Shown here piece after piece: positions 25,174 through 32,350 of a stretch of 64,000 bases of DNA. The translations under genes were made by a program, and so were the position numbers. How positions within the stretch are numbered: position 1 is the stretch's first letter; every line of letters begins with the position of its first letter. The notes beneath the pieces are model-generated. The model was not told the DNA's origin. It saw only the letters and a program-made list of their open reading frames with translations, and searched no databases. The stretch is from contig NZ_JAFREL010000004.1 in NCBI RefSeq assembly GCF_017377655.1, positions 109,722-173,721 of the forward strand. The letters are read 5' to 3'. The DNA comes from Candidatus Enterococcus ferrettii (GTDB taxonomy: Bacteria > Bacillota > Bacilli > Lactobacillales > Enterococcaceae).

Positions 25174-25236
25174 TTTTTTTGCACTTTTTCTATTTAAGCA
25201 AAAAAATTTGCACTTCTTTTTTGCACTTTTTGCACC
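25174..25236. promoter_or_regulatory. Candidate upstream activating sequence (TTGCAC repeats)
   Basis: Four copies of TTGCAC(T/C), with the GCAC core at 25181, 25210, 25222 and 25232, lie about 75-145 bases upstream of the -24/-12 promoter. Distance and repetition fit the enhancer site of the activator encoded divergently. Confidence 0.6.
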
Positions 25237-25309
25237 TTATTTCTTATAACTCATTAAAACCACTCACGATAACGTTGATTTAACAGCAAATCGGATCATT
25301 TTATAAAAC

Positions 25310-25326
25310 TGGCACGCTACTTGCAT
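25310..25326 (+). promoter_or_regulatory. Sigma-54 (-24/-12) promoter of the glycyl radical enzyme operon
   Basis: TGGCACGCTACTTGCAT matches the consensus TGGCACG-N4-TTGCW at every conserved position. Transcription would start near 25338, giving a leader of about 260 nt. Confidence 0.92.
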
Positions 25327-25371
25327 TTAATTAAAGTGAAAAGAAAATTACCAAAACACTTAAATGATCAT

Positions 25372-25501
25372 TTGTGAAATAGTTTCAAATTAATTATTTA
25401 CTAAGAACGAGTTCCTTGATCTAGTGAAAAGAAAACAGGTGGGCCGATTTATTTTTATCCCATCAGCTATCACCACCTGTACTTGTGAAATTGTTTCAAA
25501 T
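25372..25501 (+). promoter_or_regulatory. Structured leader with two 19-base direct repeats flanking a hairpin
   Basis: TTGTGAAATAGTTTCAAAT at 25372 recurs at 25483 with one change (A to T), 111 bases apart. Between them ACAGGTGG (25435) can pair with CCACCTGT (25473). Each repeat contains a TGAAA-N3-TTTCA dyad. The block lies downstream of the sigma-54 start, so it is in the mRNA leader or marks a second regulator. Its role is unknown. Confidence 0.5.
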
Positions 25502-25600
25502 CTAAGTTACGCAAATTCAGGCAATTTTGTTTTCCTTTTAAAATAGGAAAAGAAGTAAACAGCCTGAAAAAATAAAAAAATTAAAAAGGGGCTACAAACA

Positions 25601-26539
25601 ATGAAAGACACAAACAGACCAATCAAATTAGGAATGCACACGTACACACTTCACTTAAGCGGATTAGGTGAAAGCTGGGGCTTCCAAGAAGACCACGCGT
25701 TTGAACAATCCATTAACTTATTAGAATTGATGGATTTGGCGGTTGAATGGGGGTTAGACGGCCTGCATATTACCAACGTTGACTTAGTTACTTTGGACCC
25801 AGAGCGTTTAGCTGAAGTAAAAGCAGCTGCGGAAGATCATGATCTTTACTTAGAATACAACGTTTCCTTTGATGCACCCTGTGATCCTCGTGTTAACTCA
25901 ACTGTCAAGGATGCATTGCTTAACGCAAAAGCAATGGGTGCTGACTTAGTGAAATTTAGTTTAGATATCGAACGTCCGCGTCCACTTTACGGCACATGTA
26001 TGCATCCTGATGTAATGCGCCAATTGGCTGTTCGTTACGACGAATTCAAAGAAAACCTACCATTATTAGAAGAACTAGGCTTAACCTTATCGATCGAAAA
26101 TCACTGTGATGCCTATGCGGATGAAGTAATCTGGCTAGTGAAACAATTGAATCACCCACAGGTTGGTGCTTGTGTAGATACTATGAACGCCATGAACGTT
26201 CTTGAAGGACCAGAAGCCTGCATTGAAAAAATGGCTCCGTATGCTAACTGCTGCCACTTCTGTGATATCGAATTGGTTGTTGACCCAGATGGTGTCCATT
26301 CTTATGGTACCTCCATTGGTAAAGGCGATTTAGACTGTGCGAAAATCTTGCGTACATTAAGAGAAAATGCCCCGCTTGATCGGATCACCTTTGAAGTAGA
26401 GTACGAAATCGGCGACGAAACGCTAGAAGTAGCTCGCGAAAAAGAAATGCAAGCGTGTCTAGATAGTATCGATTATCTGCGCAATACCTTAAAAGTTGGT
26501 GTGCGTGAAGTAAACCAACCTGTTCACGCAAAAGCGTAA
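25601..26539 (+). CDS. TIM-barrel sugar isomerase/epimerase-like protein (AP endonuclease 2 family)
   Basis: 312 residues. The fold and likely metal ligands of the xylose isomerase-like/IolE family are visible: Ser-Ile-Glu-Asn-His near 166, Ala-Cys-Val-Asp-Thr-Met-Asn near 189, Cys-His-Phe-Cys-Asp near 220, and Thr-Phe-Glu-Val-Glu-Tyr-Glu near 267. Members isomerise, epimerise or dehydrate sugars, inososes and hydroxy-acids. It is the first gene after the sigma-54 promoter and precedes the glycyl radical enzyme. It may convert the imported substrate to the form the radical enzyme uses, or act on its product. The actual substrate is unknown. Confidence 0.85.
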   Translation: MKDTNRPIKLGMHTYTLHLSGLGESWGFQEDHAFEQSINLLELMDLAVEWGLDGLHITNVDLVTLDPERLAEVKAAAEDHDLYLEYNVSFDAPCDPRVNSTVKDALLNAKAMGADLVKFSLDIERPRPLYGTCMHPDVMRQLAVRYDEFKENLPLLEELGLTLSIENHCDAYADEVIWLVKQLNHPQVGACVDTMNAMNVLEGPEACIEKMAPYANCCHFCDIELVVDPDGVHSYGTSIGKGDLDCAKILRTLRENAPLDRITFEVEYEIGDETLEVAREKEMQACLDSIDYLRNTLKVGVREVNQPVHAKA

Positions 26540-26543
26540 CAGC

Positions 26544-26564
26544 GTTGTTGTCCCGAGCAACAAC
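26544..26564 (+). other. Intercistronic hairpin 1
   Basis: GTTGTTG / CAACAAC form a 7-base stem just after the TIM-barrel stop codon. No T-run follows. Confidence 0.5.
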
Positions 26565-26583
26565 CGTATATATTTCATCCTTT

Positions 26584-26615
26584 GTTTCTCACAGATTAGC
26601 TGATCTGTGAGAAAC
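26584..26615 (+). other. Intercistronic hairpin 2 upstream of the glycyl radical enzyme
   Basis: A perfect 13-base stem GTTTCTCACAGAT / ATCTGTGAGAAAC with a 6-base loop lies 34 bases upstream of the GTG start. Without a T-run it is more likely an mRNA stabiliser or processing site than a terminator; it would favour high levels of the radical enzyme message. Confidence 0.65.
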
Positions 26616-26649
26616 CTAAGGAAAAAAACAATAAAAAGGAGTTTTAACC

Positions 26650-29028
26650 GTGAGTAATTATATGGATCGGATCGATCGACTGCGGGAACGCTATTTAAAT
26701 ACACGAGTAGACATGGATGTCTACAATGCCAAGTACTTAACAGAAGGCTTCAAGGAAACAGAAGGTCAGCCTTGGATTATTCAAAAGGCGACAGGCTACT
26801 TACATCAATGCCAGAAGAAAAATATTTATATTTTAGACGACGAGCTATTGGTCGGCGGTGCTGGCTTCAAACCACGGGCCGGAATTTTATGTGCAGACAG
26901 TTCATGTTCCATTTTGGATCGGGAACTGGATACCATCAGTACTCGAGAATTTGACCCGTTTTATCTTAGCGAAGAAGGCAAAAAGGTCTTTAAAGAAGAA
27001 GTTTCTGATTACTGGAAAAACCGTTGTGTCTTAGATCGTTGGCAAGCTATGGCTCCTGATGACATGAAATTATTGCGAGATAACGGCATGATCTACATTG
27101 ACCGTAAAGCTGTTCGCGGGTACGGCGAAACAACTCCTGCCTGGGACTTGATTCTCTCTGAAGGAATTGGCGGCATTCGCGAAAAAGCGGTAGCTGCTTT
27201 GGCCCAGCTGGATGATGCCAAGGTTGGCGATTTAGAAAAAATCCAGTTCTTGAAATCAGAAATTATTGTCTGCGACGGGATTATCACCTTAGCTAATCGT
27301 CATGCAGATTTAGCTGAGTTGATGGCTTCAGATTGTAAAGACCCTATTCGTAAGGCTGAATTAGAAAAAATTGCGGCAGTTTGCCGTCGTGTACCCGAGT
27401 ATCCAGCAACCTCTTATCATGAGGCTTTGCAAAGCATTTTATTTTATGAATACGCGATTTACATGGAGCAAAATGCTTCATCTTATAACTTAGGACGGAT
27501 CGATCAATACTTGTACCCTTACTTCAGAGCCGATATCGACAACGGAGTAATAACCAAAGACGAAGCGCAGGAATTATTGGACTGCTTATGGATCAAGATC
27601 GCTGAATTAAGCCTATTCCAAGACGAAGTGACTGCACAATTTGCAGCTGGGTATTGTGTAACCATTCAAGTTACTGCTGGTGGTATTGATCAATACGGTA
27701 ATGATGCGGTAAACGAATTATCGTACATGGTTATTCAAGCAACCATGGATGTGAAGTTAAAAGAACCAAACATGTCTGTCCGTTACAGCATTGCGAAAAA
27801 TCCAGATTCCTTCCTGCAAAAAGCCTGCGAAGCCAATCGGATGGGCCTTACCATGCCAGCTGTATATCATGACGACGCTGGTATTCGTATGATGTTGAAT
27901 AAAGGTGTGCCGTTGAGCGAAGCCTGGGACTGGAACCCTTGCGGTTGTGTAGAAACAAACCTTTCTGGCCGGATGAAGCAATACACTGACATGGCCGATG
28001 TGAATATGGGCGGTATTATCGAAATGGCGTTAAACGACGGAGTTAGTCGTAAAACAGGAGCACGCGTTTCGGTTTCAACGGGGGATGCGAAAAGCTTTAA
28101 GACCTTTGATGATTTCTTTGAAGCCGTTAAAGCCCATATTCGCTATTTCGTTGATGTAATTGTTTCAGGAAATCAATTACTGGACTATCTGAGTATGAAC
28201 TATCGCCCAGTTCCTGTTCTATCACTAGGATTCCCTGACTGTTTAGAATCAGCAACCGACTACAGCATGGGCGGCGCAAAATACAACTGCGGCGGCGGTG
28301 TTATCACGGTTGGTCAAGCTGACATCATCAATTCCTTAGCAGCGGTTCGCAATCTGGTCTTTGATGAAAAGAAAGTTTCCATGGACGAGTTGTGCCAAGC
28401 ACTAGCAGCAAACTTTGAAGGCTACGAAGAAATTCAAGAGTTGTGCCTAGAAGCTCCTAAGTACGGAAACGACGACGAACGTGCTGACTGGATCGTAGGT
28501 GAAGTCTTCACCTATGTTGTCGACGAATTTGAAAAATACGATACAAAATTTGGCAAAATGACCACTGGCATGCTGCCGGTATCAGGAAATACGCCAATTG
28601 GGGCTTGGGTGGGTGCCTTACCTTCTGGCCGTAAAGCGTGGACACCATTAACGGATGGGATTGGTGCAACTGGCGGAACCGATAAAAACGGTCCTTCCGC
28701 TTTGCTGAAATCGGTGAGTCATATTCCACATGCTCGTTACACGCAGGGAACTCAGTTAAACATGAAGCTGGAACCATCGATTTTAGAAGGGCAACGGGGC
28801 ATTTCGCACATGATGAACTTGCTGAAAACGTTGTGTACCTTAGATGTTTACCACGTGCAGTTTAATGTAGTGGACCGAGAAGTTCTAATCGATGCACAAA
28901 AGCATCCTGAAAATCACCGGGGATTATTAATCCGTGTAGCAGGCTATACTGCCTTTTACATTGAACTTGGAAAAGAGGTCCAAGACGAAATTATCGGCCG
29001 GACAGCTATTGGCGGTTGGGTTAGCTAA
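26650..29028 (+). CDS. Glycyl radical enzyme, dehydratase/lyase class, substrate unknown
   Basis: 792 residues. The glycyl radical loop Arg-Val-Ala-Gly-Tyr-Thr lies near the C-terminus, with the radical on Gly765. The thiyl site is Cys-Gly-Cys433-Val-Glu435-Thr; the Gly-Cys-Val-Glu pattern marks glycerol/propanediol dehydratase, choline lyase and hydroxyproline dehydratase (HypD) types, not pyruvate formate-lyase. Size and site position are very close to HypD (Cys434, Glu436 from memory). However, aligned to HypD, the catalytic Tyr450 position is Ala449, so the substrate probably differs. Start is GTG, with AAGGAG 8 bases upstream. Its activase follows at once. A P5C-reductase-like gene downstream hints at an imine product. 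Confidence 0.9.
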   Translation: MSNYMDRIDRLRERYLNTRVDMDVYNAKYLTEGFKETEGQPWIIQKATGYLHQCQKKNIYILDDELLVGGAGFKPRAGILCADSSCSILDRELDTISTREFDPFYLSEEGKKVFKEEVSDYWKNRCVLDRWQAMAPDDMKLLRDNGMIYIDRKAVRGYGETTPAWDLILSEGIGGIREKAVAALAQLDDAKVGDLEKIQFLKSEIIVCDGIITLANRHADLAELMASDCKDPIRKAELEKIAAVCRRVPEYPATSYHEALQSILFYEYAIYMEQNASSYNLGRIDQYLYPYFRADIDNGVITKDEAQELLDCLWIKIAELSLFQDEVTAQFAAGYCVTIQVTAGGIDQYGNDAVNELSYMVIQATMDVKLKEPNMSVRYSIAKNPDSFLQKACEANRMGLTMPAVYHDDAGIRMMLNKGVPLSEAWDWNPCGCVETNLSGRMKQYTDMADVNMGGIIEMALNDGVSRKTGARVSVSTGDAKSFKTFDDFFEAVKAHIRYFVDVIVSGNQLLDYLSMNYRPVPVLSLGFPDCLESATDYSMGGAKYNCGGGVITVGQADIINSLAAVRNLVFDEKKVSMDELCQALAANFEGYEEIQELCLEAPKYGNDDERADWIVGEVFTYVVDEFEKYDTKFGKMTTGMLPVSGNTPIGAWVGALPSGRKAWTPLTDGIGATGGTDKNGPSALLKSVSHIPHARYTQGTQLNMKLEPSILEGQRGISHMMNLLKTLCTLDVYHVQFNVVDREVLIDAQKHPENHRGLLIRVAGYTAFYIELGKEVQDEIIGRTAIGGWVS

Positions 29029-29051
29029 ATTTATTTAAAGGGGACATCATC

Positions 29052-29852
29052 ATGATTGAACAACTAGCAGGAAAAAGGACTAAAGAACAGGCAAGCACAA
29101 CCGGAATGGTGTTGCGAATCGAACGCGGATCAGTTTATGACGGCGACGGCTTTCGTACAGTTGTCTTTCTTAAAGGATGTCCGCTGCGTTGTCTCTGGTG
29201 CTCTACCCCAGAAAGCCAATCATTTAAAGTTGAGCACGCACAAAATTGTACCTATGGTCAAGTGATGTCCGTTGAAGATGTCATGAAGGAAATCCGCAAA
29301 GACTCCTGCTGCTACTTCCATTCCGGTGGCGGGTTGACCATTTCCGGCGGCGAGATGCTTTCCCAGCCAGATTTTTCTCGTGAATTGTTAAAAGCAGCCT
29401 GGGAAGAATGCATCAACACAGCAATTGAAACCACCTTTTATGCACCTTGGGAGGCTGTCAGCTCCCTTATGCCTTATGTCGATACCGCTTTTGTTGACTT
29501 AAAAATGTTCTCAAAAGAAGGACATAAAAAATACATCGGCGGCGACAACAGCCGGATTTTTGATAATCTGCTGAAAACCAATGAGCTGGAACACCAATTT
29601 CGCCTGATCGTGCGTATTCCGATTATTCCGGGAATCAACGATTCAGATGAAGAATTGAAAGGTATCGGCAGCTTTTGTACTAAGCTGAAGCATCTTCACC
29701 ATGTTCAACTGCTTCCGTATCATCGATTGGGGACTGAAACCTACAAACGCTTAGGCCGCACCTATCCTTTAGCTGATTTGATGCCGCCATCTGCTGAGCA
29801 TATGACGCATTGCCTATCGATCCTGCGAAACTATGTAGATACTGTCTTGTAA
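29052..29852 (+). CDS. Radical-SAM glycyl radical enzyme activase
   Basis: 266 residues. The radical-SAM cluster motif Cys43-x3-Cys47-x2-Cys50 (Gly-Cys-Pro-Leu-Arg-Cys-Leu-Trp-Cys) is preceded by Glu-Arg-Gly-Ser-Val-Tyr-Asp-Gly-Asp-Gly, and a Gly-Gly-Glu SAM motif follows near 97. It would use SAM and a 4Fe-4S cluster to place the radical on the Gly of the upstream enzyme. Most activases of dehydratase-type GREs carry an inserted ferredoxin domain with two more cysteine clusters after the radical motif; here that region is short and has one cysteine, as in PflA. Tight coupling to the GRE gene identifies the partner. Confidence 0.93.
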   Translation: MIEQLAGKRTKEQASTTGMVLRIERGSVYDGDGFRTVVFLKGCPLRCLWCSTPESQSFKVEHAQNCTYGQVMSVEDVMKEIRKDSCCYFHSGGGLTISGGEMLSQPDFSRELLKAAWEECINTAIETTFYAPWEAVSSLMPYVDTAFVDLKMFSKEGHKKYIGGDNSRIFDNLLKTNELEHQFRLIVRIPIIPGINDSDEELKGIGSFCTKLKHLHHVQLLPYHRLGTETYKRLGRTYPLADLMPPSAEHMTHCLSILRNYVDTVL

Positions 29853-29894
29853 CAAGCGCTCGTTGGAAAATCAAGTAATCAATAGGAGGACACT

Positions 29895-31280
29895 ATGAAC
29901 ACCAATGAAGTAACAATGGATGCAGTACCTTTTAATAAGTACCATCTCAAATTAATCGCCTACTGTTCAGGCTGCCCGCTGGTAACTGGCTATGTGATTG
30001 GATCAGTAACCATCGCTTTATCAGTAATGGGCACACAAATCTCAATGACACCGGTTATGTCTGGGTTGATTGGGATGGGCACACTGCTCGGCATGGTTTT
30101 CGGAAGTATCATCGGTGGTTACCTAACCGATTTAATCGGACGTAAAAAAATCTACATGTATGATTTCATATTTTTAACAGTCGCTGCTCTTTTGCAATTT
30201 TTTATCACTAACTCCATGCAGGCCTTTATCCTGCGTCTGGTTTTAGGATTAGGGGTTGGAGCAACCTTCTCCATCGCTGGTCCTTATCTAGCTGAATTCG
30301 CACCGCAAAAAAATCGTGGGAATGTTGTCGGCTTCTTAAACGCTCTATGGTTTATCGGCTACGCATTATCAAATGTCGTCTGCTACCTCATGTTACCGCT
30401 GGGAGATGGGGCTTGGCGTTGGATGCTGGTCAGCAGTGCACTATTAACTTTTGGCTGGTCCGTTGCCATCCGCAATATGCCTGAATCACCTCGTTGGTTG
30501 ACTAATAAAGGGCGTGGCGATGAAGTACCGGCGATTTTGGCTAAGATCGGCGATAATGTCATTTTGGACTGTGATCCCACCATTGAACCAGAAAAATCTT
30601 CCTTTACAGATATTTTCAAAAATGGCTATGGCAAATGGGTTTTCTTCGTGGCTGCTTTCTGGACAATGCAAATCATTCCCGTCTTCGCGATTGGTACTTA
30701 CCTGCCGACGATTATGGAACAAATGGGCTTTGCTGACGGTAATCTGCAGTATTTAGGTTCTGCAATTATTAACTGCTTATATTTGATTGGTTTGGTGCCA
30801 ATTTTCTTGTACATGGATAAAGCAGGCCGACGCCCAACCTTAATTGCTTCATTCTTGATTTGTACAATTGCCTTAACTGTTCTTGGTTTTACAGCTAATA
30901 CCAACCTGCCATTTTGGATGGTGCTGGGCCTGTTCGTCATGTTTGGTGCTTCCAATACAGCAGGCGGCTCTCACGAATTCGTTTATCCTAACGAGCTCTT
31001 CCCTACGCAGATCCGAGCGACTGCCGTTGGCTTTGTTACAGGATTGACCCGAATATTATCAGCTGTTTCGACATTCTTTACACCCGTCGTTTTAGAAAAC
31101 TTAGGACTGCAAACCTCTTTGTATATCTGTGCTGGGATTTCAGTGGCAGGATTAGTCCTGTCGATTGTGATGGCTCCTGAAACCAAGGACATGAACTTAA
31201 GCGACGCAGCCAGCATGAATAATTTATCAAAAAGAAACAAAGAAGTTGTTACACCGATTGTAGAAGATATTACACAATAA
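29895..31280 (+). CDS. MFS transporter, sugar-porter-like
   Basis: 461 residues with about twelve helices. Sugar-porter signatures are present: Gly-Gly-Tyr-Leu-Thr-Asp-Leu-Ile-Gly-Arg-Lys-Lys between helices 2 and 3, Pro-Glu-Ser-Pro-Arg-Trp-Leu near 200, and Asp-Lys-Ala-Gly-Arg-Arg-Pro in the second half. It has AGGAGG upstream and lies in the GRE operon. It probably imports the pathway substrate or exports a product. Sugar-porter members also carry organic acids and amine compounds, so the name does not prove a sugar. Confidence 0.88.
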   Translation: MNTNEVTMDAVPFNKYHLKLIAYCSGCPLVTGYVIGSVTIALSVMGTQISMTPVMSGLIGMGTLLGMVFGSIIGGYLTDLIGRKKIYMYDFIFLTVAALLQFFITNSMQAFILRLVLGLGVGATFSIAGPYLAEFAPQKNRGNVVGFLNALWFIGYALSNVVCYLMLPLGDGAWRWMLVSSALLTFGWSVAIRNMPESPRWLTNKGRGDEVPAILAKIGDNVILDCDPTIEPEKSSFTDIFKNGYGKWVFFVAAFWTMQIIPVFAIGTYLPTIMEQMGFADGNLQYLGSAIINCLYLIGLVPIFLYMDKAGRRPTLIASFLICTIALTVLGFTANTNLPFWMVLGLFVMFGASNTAGGSHEFVYPNELFPTQIRATAVGFVTGLTRILSAVSTFFTPVVLENLGLQTSLYICAGISVAGLVLSIVMAPETKDMNLSDAASMNNLSKRNKEVVTPIVEDITQ

Positions 31281-31292
31281 TTTGGGGATTAT

Positions 31293-31310
31293 TGGGAGCT
31301 GGTTCTCCCA
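31293..31310 (+). other. Intercistronic hairpin before the reductase gene
   Basis: TGGGAG / CTCCCA form a short stem between the MFS and reductase genes, followed by AGTATTT. It may be a weak attenuator or a processing site. Confidence 0.4.
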
Positions 31311-31338
31311 GTATTTATAAAGAAGGGATGATTTATGT

Positions 31339-32145
31339 ATGGGAACAAAAGTTGGATGTATTGGTGGAGGAAATATTGTCAGAGCCATTCTATCAGGAAC
31401 AGCTTTGAGTAAAAACTACCAAGCAAATGAAATTGGAATTTTTGATATCAATGCCGATGTTTTAGCAGACTATCGCTCAAAAGGATATCAAACCTATGAC
31501 TCTATCGAAGAATTAGTGGAAAACTCTGAAGTTGTAGTGGTGGCCGTCTTGCCGCAAATCATTCGTTCCATTATGCCGCAGGTCAAACCCGTTTATTCAG
31601 ATAAAAACGTGTTTATTACTTTAGCCGCTGGTATTAGTACTGAATGGTTCAGCGAAAACTTAGGAGAAGATGCCAAGGTTGTTCAATGTGTACCAACGCT
31701 AACCGCTCAGGTTGGAATGGGAGCTTATGCAATCGCACGCGGAAAAGCCTTAACTGAGGAAGACTATCAAAAAGCTTACCACTTCTTAACTAGCAGCGGA
31801 ATTGTTGAAGAAATGCCCACAGATCTGATTGATGACATCGTTCCATTTGGCGGCGCGGCTCCAGCGTACTTCTATCATATTGCCGATGTTATCGTTAAAG
31901 AAGCTGTCAGTATGGGGATCGATGGCAACACGGCTTTACAAATTTTTGCTCAAACAATGAAGGGCAGTGCTGAAATGCTGATGACTTCAGAGGAGAGTCC
32001 AAAAGATTTAGAGAAAAAATTATTGCTGCCAGGTGCAGCTACCCTTGCTGCCATCAACAAAATGGTGGAACTAGGCTTTGACGATACTTGGTCTGAAGGA
32101 ATCAAAGCGTGTGTCGCTCAAGCGAAAAACTTGGGTAAATTATAA
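31339..32145 (+). CDS. Divergent pyrroline-5-carboxylate-reductase-like imine reductase
   Basis: 268 residues. The N-terminal Rossmann motif Gly-Cys-Ile-Gly-Gly-Gly-Asn-Ile and the C-terminal dimer helix (Ala-Gln-Thr-Met-Lys-Gly-Ser-Ala-Glu-Met-Leu) place it in the ProC family. But the signature stretches differ: Val-Pro-Thr-Leu-Thr stands where ProC has Met-Pro-Asn-Thr-Pro, Gly-Ala-Ala-Pro-Ala-Tyr where it has Gly-Ser-Gly-Pro-Ala-Tyr, and Leu-Pro-Gly-Ala-Ala-Thr where it has Ser-Pro-Gly-Gly-Thr-Thr. It likely reduces a cyclic imine or related C=N compound other than P5C, with NAD(P)H. Placed after the GRE, it fits reduction of the GRE product. Confidence 0.75.
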   Translation: MGTKVGCIGGGNIVRAILSGTALSKNYQANEIGIFDINADVLADYRSKGYQTYDSIEELVENSEVVVVAVLPQIIRSIMPQVKPVYSDKNVFITLAAGISTEWFSENLGEDAKVVQCVPTLTAQVGMGAYAIARGKALTEEDYQKAYHFLTSSGIVEEMPTDLIDDIVPFGGAAPAYFYHIADVIVKEAVSMGIDGNTALQIFAQTMKGSAEMLMTSEESPKDLEKKLLLPGAATLAAINKMVELGFDDTWSEGIKACVAQAKNLGKL

Positions 32146-32189
32146 TTCATTTTTTCCACTTTTTTTAAGACAAAATCGGATATACTAAT

Positions 32190-32224
32190 AGGTGCAAGGT
32201 TTCGCAAAGCGTTGCCTTGCACCT
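32190..32224 (+). terminator. Strong hairpin, probable (partial) terminator
   Basis: A perfect 10-base stem AGGTGCAAGG / CCTTGCACCT is followed by TTTAAAC. The short T-run suggests partial termination between the reductase and BCCT genes. Confidence 0.65.
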
Positions 32225-32350
32225 TTAAACAATTATTCCTTCTTTAAGCTAGGTTGAAAAGAGCACTGCATACCAAAGTACTGTCCCCATCCTCAACTCT
32301 GTCTATTCGCTCATGTGAAATAAAATACAAGAAATTGAAATGAGGTACAT

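Noticed and set aside
25174..25236. TTGCAC repeats as a CRISPR-like array
   Set aside because: Units are only 6-10 bases with irregular short spacing; an activator binding site explains them better.
25372..25501. The TTGTGAAAT(A/T)GTTTCAAAT repeats as CcpA cre or Crp/Fnr sites
   Set aside because: The dyad is one base short of the cre spacing and lacks the central CG; the second half does not match TCACA. Left as unknown repeats.
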